Shown: positions 21,228 through 31,985, counted from the first letter of the stretch. The stretch: DNA of 64,000 bases from a sulfur-oxidizing endosymbiont of Gigantopelta aegis (GCF_016097415.1 NZ_JAEHGE010000001.1:893001-957000), one strand, 5' to 3'. The notes: generated from the letters alone by a model not told the origin. Program-made: numbers and translations.

Positions 21228-22214
21228 TTAACTCAGGGTATATTTCTTCATACGATAAAGTAATGTATCACGACTTAAGCCTAATAGTCTTGCTGCTCGA
21301 CTACGATTGCCCAAGGTTTTTTCCAGTGCTTGCTGTATCAGCTCGATCTCAACTTTTTCCAAAGACAAGCCCGTTTCCGGTAATGAAATGAGGCTCTTAG
21401 CAGTCTCTCTTTTAGGCGCTCTAATTTCTGCGGGTAGATTTTCTGCATCAATTGTCTGCCCCGCTAATAAAATGCTCATTCTTTCACAGAAATTACGCAA
21501 TTCACGCACGTTGCCAGGCCATGAATAAGCCTTAAGACACTTAATCGCACTTTTGCTGTAAACAGCAGGCTTAACGCCGTATTGCTTCGCTAAAGCCTGA
21601 TTAAAATGCTTCAGTAATAGGGGCAAATCACCGGTTCGCTCACGCAGTGCTGGAATTTCTAATGGCACGATGTGTAAACGGTAAAATAAATCTTCACGAA
21701 AGTTGCCCTTAGCTATTTCGGCCCGTAAATCACGATTAGTGGCGACAATCACTCGTACATCGACTGTCTCTGCACAGGTTGAGCCAACTTGTTGGCATTC
21801 GGAAGATTCTAAAAAACGCAGTAGTTTTGCCTGAACAGACAGTGACAACTCACCAATTTCATCTAAAAACAAAGTGCCTTTGTGGGCGGACTGTATATAA
21901 CCTTGTTGATTAGCACAAGCACCCGTGAATGCACCTTTAAGGTGGCCAAAGAGCATGGACTCGGCAAGATTTTCAGGAATTGCGGCACAATTGACGGTCA
22001 CTAATTTTTGCTTATTACGCTGACTACCATTGTGGATTAAACGGGCAAAGACTTCCTTGCCACTACCACTTTCACCCTGAATCAATACGGTTACATCAGA
22101 TGCGGCAGTAATTTTTGCTGCCCATAGCACCGCATTTAACTCCGGTGATTCACCGATTAACTTTTGTTCGACTTGATCGTGTGCAAAATCTTCCACTACA
22201 TTCCCCAATGCCAT
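21228..22214 (-). CDS. Sigma54-dependent transcriptional activator without a sensor domain (PspF-like)
   Basis: This 328-residue bacterial enhancer-binding protein has Walker A GESGSGKE, the sigma54-contacting loop GAFTGA, Walker B GTLFLDEIGEL, sensor and arginine-finger regions (ATNRDL, FREDLFYRL) and a C-terminal Fis-type HTH (NRSRAARLLGLSRDTLLYRMKKY). Only about 18 residues precede the AAA+ domain, so it lacks a receiver or ligand-binding domain. As in PspF, control must come from a partner protein or from its own level. Its target promoters are not visible. Confidence 0.88.
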   Translation of the reverse strand: MALGNVVEDFAHDQVEQKLIGESPELNAVLWAAKITAASDVTVLIQGESGSGKEVFARLIHNGSQRNKQKLVTVNCAAIPENLAESMLFGHLKGAFTGACANQQGYIQSAHKGTLFLDEIGELSLSVQAKLLRFLESSECQQVGSTCAETVDVRVIVATNRDLRAEIAKGNFREDLFYRLHIVPLEIPALRERTGDLPLLLKHFNQALAKQYGVKPAVYSKSAIKCLKAYSWPGNVRELRNFCERMSILLAGQTIDAENLPAEIRAPKRETAKSLISLPETGLSLEKVEIELIQQALEKTLGNRSRAARLLGLSRDTLLYRMKKYTLS

Positions 22215-22247
22215 TATTTTTTCTCAGCCAATTTATCTTTACAATTA

Positions 22248-22328
22248 GTAGGATGTGGTGAGGAACGAACCGCATCAAAAAAGGCCATTTAAAGCCATTG
22301 ATGCGGTTCGTTCCTCACCACATCCTAC
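22248..22328. repeat. REP-like perfect palindrome, family B (30-bp arms)
   Basis: Arms 22248-22277 and 22299-22328 are exact reverse complements (GTAGGATGTGGTGAGGAACG...). The same arms recur at 50601-50681 around a different loop, with a half copy at 17245. It lies between two divergently transcribed genes. The leading GTAG fits RAYT-mobilised REP sequences. Confidence 0.88.
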
Positions 22329-22472
22329 ATCTGAAGTGTAAAGCAGGTTTGAGCTGTCCCTTTAATTCTGACCATAATATCAGAATGTGCCGATATTTAA
22401 AAATGATTCAGATCAAGCAAAAAAAATGCATTGAGCTTGTAGTTAATGCAATGAAAACTGTAAACTGAAACC

Positions 22473-22961
22473 ATGAGCAAAACACCCACACATCAATTTA
22501 TGCAATCGGCTATCAAACTGGCCAGTCAATCCATACAGCAACAGGGTGGCCCGTTTGGCGCGGTCATCGTTAAAGACAACAAAATTATCGGTCGAGGCAG
22601 CAATCAAGTGACCAGGCATCATGATCCCACAGCCCATGCTGAAGTTGAGGCCATCCGTGATGCTTGCCACACGTTACAATCCCACTCACTGCAAGGCTGT
22701 ACGCTCTATGCCAGCAGTGAGCCATGCCCGATGTGCCTCTCGGCCATTTATTGGGCGCATCTTGATGGCGTTTATTATGCCAATGCCTATGCACAGGCCA
22801 GTAAAATTGGTTTTGATGATGCTTTTATTTTTCAAGAATTGAGCCTCCCCCATAGCGAAAAAAAACTCCCCATTGAGCAAATTCATGCCCCTGATTTATT
22901 AAACGAAGCACAGAATGTTTTTAAACAATGGGAAAATTCACCCGATAAAAAAGCCTATTAA
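22473..22961 (+). CDS. Guanine deaminase-like nucleoside/base deaminase (CDA fold)
   Basis: This 162-residue zinc deaminase has HAEVEA (Zn His and catalytic Glu) and EPCPMCLSAIYWA (two Zn Cys). The overall pattern GGPFGAVIVKDNKIIGRGSNQV and the C-terminal half with FDDAFIF resemble bacterial guanine deaminase (GuaD) more than the tRNA adenosine deaminase TadA. It probably acts in purine salvage. I leave the symbol blank because GuaD and TadA relatives are hard to separate by eye. Confidence 0.85.
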   Translation: MSKTPTHQFMQSAIKLASQSIQQQGGPFGAVIVKDNKIIGRGSNQVTRHHDPTAHAEVEAIRDACHTLQSHSLQGCTLYASSEPCPMCLSAIYWAHLDGVYYANAYAQASKIGFDDAFIFQELSLPHSEKKLPIEQIHAPDLLNEAQNVFKQWENSPDKKAY

Positions 22962-23075
22962 TGAACACCGATAATTCAAGTAATTGATAATTCTTGCTAC
23001 TGCAACCAAAATCCAATCGACAGCCTTTGACTAACAGTGCTAAAATGTCGCTTTTGAACTCATATAATAAAGAAA

Positions 23076-25808
23076 ATGGACATACTGAAAACATCTCACC
23101 TTTTTTTCATAGCCACTGCCATCTCCACAACAGGGCTATTGTTATCTTCGACCGCTATTGCGGATGTTTATCAGTCCAATGGCTGGCAATGTCAGCCATT
23201 GGCTGACGGCAAGTGGAATTGCGCGGTTGCGGATGGGCCATTGGCTCCCCAGCTAGACTCCATTAGCGGCAAACGCATCATCCCCCAGCCCGTAGCGGCT
23301 GTAGTGATCGCCAAGCCGTCTTTTCCCGAGCCTGATTTTTCTGATCCCAATGTTGGCCCTACAGGGGGTGGCACTGTTGTTCAACCACGTCTCAAGGCCA
23401 TTTCGGGTGCAGCCTCCGGCCTTTGGTCGAGCTGTGCAGTCAAACCTTTAGCAGAATACGACCGTAAGAGCATGGCAGCTCAGGCTGATGAAAGTACCAA
23501 TGTTGAAGCCGATGACGCACAATCACCTGATAGTGAGCAAATCAATTTCAGCGGCAATGTCGTTATTACCAAAAACATTCAAAAACTGACTTCTGACCAG
23601 GCAACCTACAATAAAACCTCTGGAATGTTTAATGCTGAAGGTAATGTCATTATTACCGAGCCCAATATGGTGCTAAGAGGTGATACTGCTCGCTATCAAA
23701 CTGATGACCGCAAAGGCCGGGTGGATAATGCTATCTACGAATTACCCGCACGCCCTGCACAGGGTATAGCCGATAATATTCGCTTCAAACCTGGGGAAAT
23801 TGACTTAGAAAACCCCACCTATTCCACTTGTCCTGTCGGTGATCAAGACTGGGTGATTAGTGCCGATGAAATGAAATTGTATACCGAAGAAGGCTATGGT
23901 GTGGCTAGGGGTGCAGTTATGCGCTTTAAGGGCTTTCCCATTGCTTATACACCCTATATCAGCTTTCCCCTTAATGACGATAGAAAAAGTGGTTTCTTAA
24001 TGCCAACGGTTGGTAACTCAGACACCAATGGCGTGGAAATAGCCACACCCTATTACTTTAATATTGCCCCGGATCAAGATGCCACCATCACCCCACGCTT
24101 GCTCTCTGATCGTGGCCTGATGCTTGGCGGTGAATATCGCTACCTAAGCGATAATCAATCGGGCGAAGTCTATGCTGAATGGCTGAATGATCGCAGCTAT
24201 GACGACAAACGTGATGCTGTCGATGTGGCTTTACGCGAAGGTCCCATCAATGCAACTGGCAAGGTCGTGCCTAAGGATATTTCCAAAAACCGTGGTGCAT
24301 TTAGCTTACAACAACGGGCAAACTGGCAAAATGGCTGGTCTGGTAATGTGGATTACAACTACGTCAGCGATCGTTATTATCTCGATGACTTTGGTAATAA
24401 CCTAAGAGATAAGAGTCAAACCCATCTCCTACGAGAAGGCTCACTCAACTATAATGGCAGTATTTTTGACTTTACTGCTCGCGCTCAGGGGTACCAGGAA
24501 CTACAAGCCAATCGACATACCTATAGCCGCTTGCCGCAATTATTGCTCTCAGGTGACGATAGCTTCACGCCCTTTGGCATTGATTTAGACGCTGGCTTTA
24601 CGTCTGAATTCGTCATGTTTGCGCAAAACTGGGAAGATACTGTTTATGACCAAAATGATGATATTGAACGCGTTGAAGGCAGTCGCTTACATATCAAGCC
24701 CAGCTTGAGTGTCCCGTTTAAAAATAGTTACGCTTACCTCACCCCCAAAGTCAGCCTGGACATGGTAACTTATAACCTAGACAACGAAGACCAGGATGTT
24801 AGGTACGGCGGTAGCGTGTCCAACCCTAATGGCACCATTTTAACCGATGATAGTCCATCACGCGTTGAACCTATCGTGAGTATTGATAGTGGTTTATTCT
24901 TTGACCGCAACCTGACTTTATTTGATACCTCATTGCAACAAACATTAGAGCCTCGATTATTTTATCTCTATGTGCCTGAAGATAATCAAAGTGACATTCC
25001 AATCTTCGATACCGGCTTATCCAGTTTCAGCTTTAATCAGCTCTTCCGTGAAAATCGCTTCACAGGTGCCGATCGCTTAGGTGATGCCAACCAAATGACT
25101 GCGGCATTGACCACACGCTTTATTGATGATGGTAGTGGCTCTGAACTGTTCACTGCTTCTATTGGCCAGATATATTATTTTAGTGATAGAGAAGTTACCC
25201 TAAATTATAATAGGCTAACAGGTGAGCCATCAACCACAGAAAAATATGCCAACCGCTTAAACAATTCCAGTTCCAGTATTGCAGCACAAGTGAGCAGCCG
25301 CTTTTCTCGCAATTGGTATACCTCTTATTCACTGCTTTATAATCCCTATGAAAGTGGTACAACCGATGAAGCACGCTATCGTCTGCAATATAAGTCAGAT
25401 AAAAATCATTTAGCCAATATTGACTACTCCTATCGTGCCAAAGATTATGAGCAAATTGAACTGTCTACCTATTGGAAAATAGCCCCTCAGTGGCAAGCAT
25501 TGGCCCATTGGTATTATTCGCTCTATGATTTTGATACGACCAGACTCAATTTCGCCACCGGACAAACACCAGCAGATGCCCGTAGCGGCTACCTACTAGA
25601 CTCCAAACTCGGTATCGAATACGACAGTTGCTGTTATGCGCTACGCCTTGTTGTTGGTCGTGATCAGAAGAACTATTATGCCGATGCCAATAATTACGTC
25701 ATGCTACAAGTGCAATTTAAAGGACTGGGTTCTTTGACCCAATCATTGGCTGGAAGAGGACATCGCTTAGAACAAGATATTCCCGGCTTTGAGCCCTGGA
25801 AAAACTAA
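23076..25808 (+). CDS. lptD: LPS-assembly protein LptD
   Basis: LptD is an outer-membrane beta-barrel that inserts lipopolysaccharide with LptE. The signal peptide (about 1-29, STAIA-DVYQ) is followed by an OstA/LptA-like periplasmic domain (about 150-280; INFSGNVVITKNIQKLTSDQATYNK) and a long C-terminal barrel. Cysteines sit near the N-terminus and as an adjacent pair in YDSCCYALRLVV, matching the disulfide-controlled family. At 910 residues it is a little longer than the E. coli protein. It heads the lptD-surA-pdxA run. Confidence 0.96.
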   Translation: MDILKTSHLFFIATAISTTGLLLSSTAIADVYQSNGWQCQPLADGKWNCAVADGPLAPQLDSISGKRIIPQPVAAVVIAKPSFPEPDFSDPNVGPTGGGTVVQPRLKAISGAASGLWSSCAVKPLAEYDRKSMAAQADESTNVEADDAQSPDSEQINFSGNVVITKNIQKLTSDQATYNKTSGMFNAEGNVIITEPNMVLRGDTARYQTDDRKGRVDNAIYELPARPAQGIADNIRFKPGEIDLENPTYSTCPVGDQDWVISADEMKLYTEEGYGVARGAVMRFKGFPIAYTPYISFPLNDDRKSGFLMPTVGNSDTNGVEIATPYYFNIAPDQDATITPRLLSDRGLMLGGEYRYLSDNQSGEVYAEWLNDRSYDDKRDAVDVALREGPINATGKVVPKDISKNRGAFSLQQRANWQNGWSGNVDYNYVSDRYYLDDFGNNLRDKSQTHLLREGSLNYNGSIFDFTARAQGYQELQANRHTYSRLPQLLLSGDDSFTPFGIDLDAGFTSEFVMFAQNWEDTVYDQNDDIERVEGSRLHIKPSLSVPFKNSYAYLTPKVSLDMVTYNLDNEDQDVRYGGSVSNPNGTILTDDSPSRVEPIVSIDSGLFFDRNLTLFDTSLQQTLEPRLFYLYVPEDNQSDIPIFDTGLSSFSFNQLFRENRFTGADRLGDANQMTAALTTRFIDDGSGSELFTASIGQIYYFSDREVTLNYNRLTGEPSTTEKYANRLNNSSSSIAAQVSSRFSRNWYTSYSLLYNPYESGTTDEARYRLQYKSDKNHLANIDYSYRAKDYEQIELSTYWKIAPQWQALAHWYYSLYDFDTTRLNFATGQTPADARSGYLLDSKLGIEYDSCCYALRLVVGRDQKNYYADANNYVMLQVQFKGLGSLTQSLAGRGHRLEQDIPGFEPWKN

Positions 25809-25878
25809 GTATTTGAGAAAAACTAGGCTCTTAAAAACAAAGACCCAGCCCCCAGAGATTAGGACATTAGGATTTACA

Positions 25879-27207
25879 ATGCTATTGAATGTAAAACAAG
25901 TAATTAACACCCTTTTTAAACGAGCACGCACTATAGGCATCAGCCTAAGCTTACTGACCTTGTCTCTAAGCACGCAGGCTGAAATCGTCTCGCTTGACAG
26001 TATTGTCGCAGTGGTTAATGAAGATGTGATTACTCAGGTAGAACTTAAAGACGAGTTTCGTAAAGTTGTTCGAACACTGAAAAAGAAACAGGCCAAATTA
26101 CCCCCTGCCAATGTGTTAGGCAAACAGGTGTTGGAGCGCATGATTTTAGAGCGCATTCAACTCGATATGGCCAAGCGTACCGGCATTAAAGTCGATGACA
26201 CCACCCTAAGCCGTGCAATTAATCGTATTGCCGCACAAAATGGCATGTCTTTGAGTGAATTTCGAGAAAACTTAGCCCTGCAAGGTGTCGATATTCGCCA
26301 GTTTCGTGATGACATCAAAACTCAAATTGTACTAAAACGTCTGCTACAACGTAATGTCATCAACAAAGTCACCGTATCCGATCAAGAAATTGAAAATTTT
26401 CTTTTTAACATTGATAAGCAAGGTGGCTTGGAACAGGCTTACCATATCCAACATATTTTAATTGCCACGCCTGAAGCGGCCTCCACTGAAGTCATCAAAA
26501 AGGCCAATGCCAAGGCCCTCGAAATCGTGAAAAAAATACGCGCCGGTAGTGATTTTTCCACTACTGCACTGGCTGTTTCTGATGGTCAAAATGCCCTTGA
26601 AGGCGGTGATTTAGGCTGGCGTAAGGCCGGTGAATTGCCCAGTCTTTTTTCTGATAGCGTTTTAAAAATGAAAGTCGGTGATATCTCCGAGCCTATTCGT
26701 AGCCCCAGTGGTTTCCATATTATCAAATTAGTGGAAGAAAAAGGTGGCAAAAAGCACTTGGTCACACAAACACATGCCCGCCATATTCTGATTAAAACCA
26801 CCATTATCAATGATAATGAACGGGTGATGGAACGCTTAAATCAAATCCGTAATCGTATTATTAATGGCGAAGATTTTGCTACCATGGCCAAGGCATTTTC
26901 TGGCGATACCTCTTCCGCGACTCGCGGTGGTGATCTCGGCTGGACCAAGCCCGGTACAATGGTACCTGAGTTTGAAGCCACCATGGATAAATTACAGCCT
27001 GGCGACATCAGTGAAGTCATCCAAACTAATTTTGGTTATCACATCATCGAAGTACTGGGACGTCGTACCCACGATGATGCCGATGAAATGATAAAAGAAA
27101 GAGCAAGAAACGCACTGAAATCCCGCAAGGTGGCAGAGAAAAAAGATGCTTTCTATCGTCGTATTCGCGATGAAGCCTTCGTAGAAATACGTCTTGATAA
27201 CACCTAA
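25879..27207 (+). CDS. surA: Periplasmic chaperone / peptidyl-prolyl isomerase SurA
   Basis: SurA escorts unfolded outer-membrane proteins to BAM. I choose ATG 25879 ([17 protein letters not shown]): it has an AGGA-type ribosome site and starts a proper signal peptide ending LSTQA-EIV, whereas an in-frame upstream start would add 30 unrelated residues overlapping lptD. After the N-terminal SurA domain come two parvulin domains (about 185-285 and 300-400, each with HxxHIL and GGDLGW). Confidence 0.95.
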   Translation: MLLNVKQVINTLFKRARTIGISLSLLTLSLSTQAEIVSLDSIVAVVNEDVITQVELKDEFRKVVRTLKKKQAKLPPANVLGKQVLERMILERIQLDMAKRTGIKVDDTTLSRAINRIAAQNGMSLSEFRENLALQGVDIRQFRDDIKTQIVLKRLLQRNVINKVTVSDQEIENFLFNIDKQGGLEQAYHIQHILIATPEAASTEVIKKANAKALEIVKKIRAGSDFSTTALAVSDGQNALEGGDLGWRKAGELPSLFSDSVLKMKVGDISEPIRSPSGFHIIKLVEEKGGKKHLVTQTHARHILIKTTIINDNERVMERLNQIRNRIINGEDFATMAKAFSGDTSSATRGGDLGWTKPGTMVPEFEATMDKLQPGDISEVIQTNFGYHIIEVLGRRTHDDADEMIKERARNALKSRKVAEKKDAFYRRIRDEAFVEIRLDNT

Positions 27208-27236
27208 TCAGCCCTGACTTAAGCGACAAACTTTCC

Positions 27237-28214
27237 ATGGATAAACTCATTGTTACCCCCGGCGAACCCGCCGGGATTGGCCCCGAGCTCTGTATTGAAT
27301 ATGCCCAACAGCCCCATGATTTTCAGATGATTGTGGCTGTTGATCCAGATATGCTTCAAGCTCGGGCAACGCTATTAAACCTCCCCCTCAAATTAGTGCT
27401 TTTTGACCCGGAAATTCTTGCACCATCCGGCTCTGGGATGCTTTATTATTCCCCCGTTAAATTAGCCGAGTCAGCAATACCGGGTACTTTAAACAAGCAC
27501 AATGCCCCTTATATTTTACAAACGCTGGATGTTGCCATACAAGGCTGTCTCAATAAAGACTTTGATGCACTGATCACCGGACCTATCCACAAGGGTATAA
27601 TCAATGAGGCCGGAATCCCCTTTACGGGTCATACAGAATATCTGGCTGCACAAACCGACACACAAAAAGTCGTTATGATGCTGGCAACTGAAGAAATGAG
27701 AGTGGCTTTAGCAACCACTCACCTACCCCTTAAAGACGTCTCTGATGCCATTACTGCGGATAGTCTACGTCAGGTATTAACTATTTTGGATCACGATCTA
27801 AAAAGTAAATACGGACTGACTTCACCGCATATTTTAGTCTGCGGTTTGAACCCTCACGCTGGTGAAGATGGGCATCTGGGCAAGGAAGAACTGGATGTCA
27901 TTATTCCTTTAGTTGAGCAACTAAAAAATGAAGGTTTGAATTTAACCGGCCCTTTACCGGCTGACACTCTTTTTGCTAAAAAGACCTTGCAAACTGCCGA
28001 TGCCGTACTCGCCATGTATCATGATCAGGGCTTGCCGGTACTTAAATATCAAGGTTTTGGTCAGGCTGTGAATGTTACTCTGGGCTTGCCCATCATACGT
28101 ACTTCGGTCGATCATGGTACTGCTCTGGATCTCGCAGGGACGGGGCAGGCTAGCATGGGCAGTTTAAGTTACGCCATACAAGTTGCCCGACAAATGATTA
28201 ACTCATTTAATTAA
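27237..28214 (+). CDS. pdxA: 4-hydroxythreonine-4-phosphate dehydrogenase
   Basis: PdxA is a pyridoxal 5'-phosphate biosynthesis enzyme, metal- and NAD-dependent. Signatures are [62 protein letters not shown] and [16 protein letters not shown]. At 325 residues it is complete. In many gammaproteobacteria surA-pdxA is followed directly by rsmA-apaG. Here rsmA is about 20 kb further on. Confidence 0.97.
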   Translation: MDKLIVTPGEPAGIGPELCIEYAQQPHDFQMIVAVDPDMLQARATLLNLPLKLVLFDPEILAPSGSGMLYYSPVKLAESAIPGTLNKHNAPYILQTLDVAIQGCLNKDFDALITGPIHKGIINEAGIPFTGHTEYLAAQTDTQKVVMMLATEEMRVALATTHLPLKDVSDAITADSLRQVLTILDHDLKSKYGLTSPHILVCGLNPHAGEDGHLGKEELDVIIPLVEQLKNEGLNLTGPLPADTLFAKKTLQTADAVLAMYHDQGLPVLKYQGFGQAVNVTLGLPIIRTSVDHGTALDLAGTGQASMGSLSYAIQVARQMINSFN

Positions 28215-28326
28215 AAAATCTTCATTCTGGTGTAAGGTTGGTGCAATGTTCTCTAGTGTATAGTTGATTTCATAGCAACACATAATTTTTATGTATTGCA
28301 CAAATACACAAACTGGAGAGAACATC

Positions 28327-28683
28327 ATGAACATCACAAGCAAGAAGTTACCCATTTTACTATTTGGCTCAATTCTAATGCTCAGCTTTAGCGGTAATTT
28401 GTTAGCAGGATCAAATGGCTTGCAGGATAAATTACAGCAATGTAAACAGCAGTTTTCAATCTCACATGATAAAAGTGTCTCTCAAGAAAAAGCACTTACT
28501 GCTAAGTTTAACCACTTAAAATTAATGAAGGAAATCCTCGTTGAATTAAATCAAAAAAATACTGGACGGACATTAAGCCCCCAGGAAATTCAAGAAAACC
28601 TAATGGTCAATTCACATTTAATGGAAATGATGGTAACAGAAGATTTAGCACGGAAGATGTATGATATGGAAGTGCAATACTAA
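28327..28683 (+). CDS. Small exported protein of unknown function
   Basis: ATG 28327 has a good ribosome site (GGAGAG seven bases upstream) and gives 118 residues with a signal peptide (MNITSKKLPILLFGSILMLS... cut near LLAG-SNG). The mature part is helical, with QDKLQQCKQQF and a charged middle; one Cys remains. I do not recognise the family. It lies between pdxA and a convergent thioredoxin-like gene, with a hairpin terminator after it. Confidence 0.75.
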   Translation: MNITSKKLPILLFGSILMLSFSGNLLAGSNGLQDKLQQCKQQFSISHDKSVSQEKALTAKFNHLKLMKEILVELNQKNTGRTLSPQEIQENLMVNSHLMEMMVTEDLARKMYDMEVQY

Positions 28684-28702
28684 TCAATGCATTGTCTTTA
28701 AT

Positions 28703-28728
28703 GCTGGATACGCCTAGGCTTATCCAGC
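28703..28728. terminator. Hairpin terminator between convergent genes
   Basis: The 8-bp stem GCTGGATA / TATCCAGC encloses a 10-base loop, with A/T-rich flanks on both sides. It is placed between the stop codons of two convergent genes, so it probably serves both. Confidence 0.6.
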
Positions 28729-28749
28729 CATCTAAATTACCTAACTACT

Positions 28750-29622
28750 TTAATGTGTATAACAACGCAACGCTGGCTTATATTGCTTAACCAATAAATC
28801 CTCTGCCCCTAACCAAGCGAAGACTATCAGCATTGCTCGTCGCGCAAAATCATCATCAAATGTTTTATCTTTTTCCATAATATTCTTCAATTGCTCAAAG
28901 CCTTGCTCATAATCCTGATTGACAATAAAAAATGCCGCACGCTGTTGCATGGCCATTAAATCATCATCCACATTATCCGTCTGAGCTAATAATGCATTTA
29001 AATCCGTAATTTCATTGGCAATCACAAAAAAATCTAACTCTTGTTTAAAACGAATGATATCATTATTTTTAAGAATGTTTTCTGGTAACGAAGCAAATAG
29101 CGCAAGTGCATCTTGAAAGCGTCGTTCGTATTTCAACAATTTGCCAATAGCCAAGGGCAAACGAGGATTATCAGGATCTTTTAAAATCGCCTGAGTGATC
29201 ATGTCATAGGCTTTTTCCTGATTAGAGTTTGCATATTCTTGAATTGCCTGTGCGACAACTTGATCAGAATCCCTGACGACATACTGCTCAACCAAATCAA
29301 TGAGATCTTGCTCTGATTGATAACCATGTCTAGACTCAACGATCGCTGCATTTCGATACAGTTTTAGGGTGGGTACACTGGCAATACCCAAATCACCGGT
29401 AATTTTTAACTCTTTATCGGCATCAACATTTATCAATAAGAGTTTCCCTTTATAATCGTATATCAATTTGTCTAAGAGAGGATATTGGCGCAAGCAAGGC
29501 CCCGCTTTTTTTGACCAAAAGTTAACCAGAACAGGCCCTCTATTGGAGTTTTCTATAACCAAGGACTGGAAAGTTTCCGCGTTAGCAGCATGGATATAAG
29601 GTGAATCAATACTATCGACCAT
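28750..29622 (-). CDS. CnoX/YbbN-like thioredoxin-TPR co-chaperone
   Basis: From ATG 29622 the protein is 290 residues: a thioredoxin fold (about 1-115, VLVNFWSKKAGPC... and IASVPTLKLYR with the cis-Pro) followed by TPR-like helices (TQAILKDPDNPRLPLAIGKLLKYERRFQDALALF), the layout of CnoX. The usual WCxxC-type active site reads KKAGPC, so the first Cys is Ala and disulfide chemistry is unlikely. An in-frame upstream extension of 56 residues shows no family similarity, so I rejected it. Confidence 0.85.
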   Translation of the reverse strand: MVDSIDSPYIHAANAETFQSLVIENSNRGPVLVNFWSKKAGPCLRQYPLLDKLIYDYKGKLLLINVDADKELKITGDLGIASVPTLKLYRNAAIVESRHGYQSEQDLIDLVEQYVVRDSDQVVAQAIQEYANSNQEKAYDMITQAILKDPDNPRLPLAIGKLLKYERRFQDALALFASLPENILKNNDIIRFKQELDFFVIANEITDLNALLAQTDNVDDDLMAMQQRAAFFIVNQDYEQGFEQLKNIMEKDKTFDDDFARRAMLIVFAWLGAEDLLVKQYKPALRCYTH

Positions 29623-29846
29623 AGGGCACTCTTTTATAGTGAAAATTGGGTATAAGAAGTATTTTCGCATAAATATCAAGGCTTGGATATTGCCCTGATT
29701 GGCTAGTGCCCTATAATGCACTGCATTCAAACAGCTCATTGAATTCTGAGTAATCTTCTGACAAGATGAGTGGTAATTTTTCTTATTCAACCATCTAACG
29801 ATTTAATTCACTTGCCTATCTCGCAAGGGCTATCGAGGAGCGATAT

Positions 29847-31334
29847 TTGTTTAATTTTGATAATAGCTATACCACACTGGCTGAAGATTTTTACCAAGCT
29901 ATTATGCCTTCCAGTGCCGTAGCACCTCAACTTATCGCCTTCAACACCCGCCTTGCCAACGAACTGGGCATTGATTATGACGGAATTGATGAACAAAGCC
30001 TAGCCAACATTTTTTCTGGTAAGACCATTCTTCCCGGCTCAAAACCTATATCACAGGCCTATGCCGGACACCAATTTGGCAACTTTGTCCCCAGCCTGGG
30101 TGATGGCCGGGCAATTCTCCTTGGTGAAATAATAACCCCCAAAGGACTCAGGGTTGATGTGCAATTAAAAGGTGCAGGTAAAACCCCATTTTCACGCGGA
30201 GGCGATGGCCGCTCGGCACTAGGGCCAGTCATTCGAGAGTACATCGTAAGCGAGGCAATGCATGCCTTAAATATCCCCACCACCCGTGCGCTAGCGGCCG
30301 TAACCAGTGGCGAACAGGTTTATCGAGACAACTCTTATCAAAATAATTTAGTCCCCGGTGGCATTCTGACACGTATTGCATCTAGCCATATCCGAGTGGG
30401 GACATTCGAATATTTTGCCTCCCGACAAGAATATGCCAACGTGAAGCAATTGGCTGATTATGCTATTAAACGGCATTATCCAGAATTACTTGGTCAGGAA
30501 AACATTTACCTAGCATTTTTTCGAGCAGTGGCAAAAAGAAAACTCTCTCTGGTGGCAAAATGGATGAGTGTTGGTTTTATTCATGGTGTTATGAATACCG
30601 ACAATAATAGCATTAGTGGCGAAACCTTAGATTTTGGCCCCTGTGCATTTATGGATCAATTTAGTGAACAAAAAGTCTTCAGTTCCATTGATCGTAATAG
30701 CCGCTACGCCTATTCCAACCAGGCTAATATCGCCCTTTGGAATATCTCATCCTTGGCTAATTGCCTTGTGCCTATCATGGGTATTGAACCTGACGATGTG
30801 AGCGCGTTGTTTGATCAAGAATTTGAAATATTATCTGACTATTCTAAAACCGTCTGGGCTCAAGCAATGGGCAATAAGCTAGGCATTTTTTCAGCAACAC
30901 AGGAAGATTTAGGCCTTATTAACAATTGGCTTCATTATCTGGAAAATGAAAATTTGGATTTTACCAATAGTTTTCATGATCTCGCTGCCGTTTTGCATCA
31001 AAATTCAGCTCAAACCGACGATAAAATAAATACGAAACTTAAAACAAGCAAGGAATTTGAACAGTTCCTTTCAGCCTGGAAAAATCGCCTTCAGCAACAA
31101 TCACAAGATATCGAAGCCAGTGAAAGCCTCATGCAACAGCATAATCCCCTTTTTATACCCAGAAATCACCAAGTAGAAAAAGCCATTGTGCAAGCAATGG
31201 AAGGTAATTATAAACACTTCCATCGACTCAATCATGTGCTTGGCACGCCCTTTACTGAACAAGAAGCGCATCAAGACTTAAAAGCCCCTCCGAAAGAAGA
31301 TGAAATCGTGCAACAAACTTTCTGTGGCACTTAA
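29847..31334 (+). CDS. selO: SelO/YdiU protein AMPylase (UPF0061)
   Basis: SelO is a pseudokinase that transfers AMP to Ser/Thr/Tyr of target proteins. The 495-residue protein has the family hallmarks AYAGHQFGNFVPSLGDGRAILLGE, QLKGAGKTPFSRGGDGRSALGPVIREY, a GVMNTDNNSISGETLDFGPCAFMD catalytic loop, and a C-terminal FCGT with the conserved Cys. Start TTG 29847. It is complete. Confidence 0.95.
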   Translation: MFNFDNSYTTLAEDFYQAIMPSSAVAPQLIAFNTRLANELGIDYDGIDEQSLANIFSGKTILPGSKPISQAYAGHQFGNFVPSLGDGRAILLGEIITPKGLRVDVQLKGAGKTPFSRGGDGRSALGPVIREYIVSEAMHALNIPTTRALAAVTSGEQVYRDNSYQNNLVPGGILTRIASSHIRVGTFEYFASRQEYANVKQLADYAIKRHYPELLGQENIYLAFFRAVAKRKLSLVAKWMSVGFIHGVMNTDNNSISGETLDFGPCAFMDQFSEQKVFSSIDRNSRYAYSNQANIALWNISSLANCLVPIMGIEPDDVSALFDQEFEILSDYSKTVWAQAMGNKLGIFSATQEDLGLINNWLHYLENENLDFTNSFHDLAAVLHQNSAQTDDKINTKLKTSKEFEQFLSAWKNRLQQQSQDIEASESLMQQHNPLFIPRNHQVEKAIVQAMEGNYKHFHRLNHVLGTPFTEQEAHQDLKAPPKEDEIVQQTFCGT

Positions 31335-31362
31335 TACGTTCCGGTTTTATACCGGTTCAATA

Positions 31363-31854
31363 TTACAATATTTTTTCCATTTTATAATCATCCATGATAA
31401 AGCCATTGCCAATGTCCTGAATTATAGAGCCCACATTAGCAAAGCCCAGGTGTTGGTAGGCAATAATTGCTTCAGCATTATATTTGTTGACGGTAAGAGA
31501 GATTTTTTTCAGGTTTTTTTTAAGCGCTAATTGTTCAAGAAAATTGAATGTTTGTTTACCAAAGCCCTTATGGCGATGCTCAGCAAGAATATAAAACTTA
31601 CTTAAAAATAATTCTTCACCTTCTATAATTTTTATACCTAAATAACCAATAGAGGATGGATTTTCGTATAATAAATAATAGTCATAGCCCATCTTGATTT
31701 GTTGAGCAATGCTCTCTTTTGATTGATACTTATCCAACATATATTCAACTTGATCTTTACCAATGATTGGAGTGAAATATTCATGCCAAATTATCAATGC
31801 CAATTGGACAACTTCGGCTATTTGTTTATCATTTGTTATTTTTATTATAAGCAT
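31363..31854 (-). CDS. GNAT-family N-acetyltransferase
   Basis: This 163-residue acetyltransferase has strand 4 / loop SKFYILAEHRHKGFGKQTFNFLEQLA, the acetyl-CoA pyrophosphate loop being RHKGFGK. Then follow LTVNKYNAEAIIAYQHLGF and DDYKMEKIL at the end, as in ribosomal or small-molecule GNATs. Convergent with selO. The substrate is unknown. Confidence 0.88.
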   Translation of the reverse strand: MLIIKITNDKQIAEVVQLALIIWHEYFTPIIGKDQVEYMLDKYQSKESIAQQIKMGYDYYLLYENPSSIGYLGIKIIEGEELFLSKFYILAEHRHKGFGKQTFNFLEQLALKKNLKKISLTVNKYNAEAIIAYQHLGFANVGSIIQDIGNGFIMDDYKMEKIL

Positions 31855-31985
31855 AGGCTTTAACTTAATTTAACTGCTTTATCTTCCTAGACTGAGCTTC
31901 ATACTCAATGAAAACAATTATAATGTGTTTTATAGGGAAAAGCTTATAATACGTATCTATAGCGATTAAACAATACGAGATTTCA

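Noticed and set aside
28291-28326. Upstream start for the small exported protein
   Set aside because: ATG 28327 has GGAGAG at the right spacing and begins the signal peptide; the extra 12 residues would bury it.
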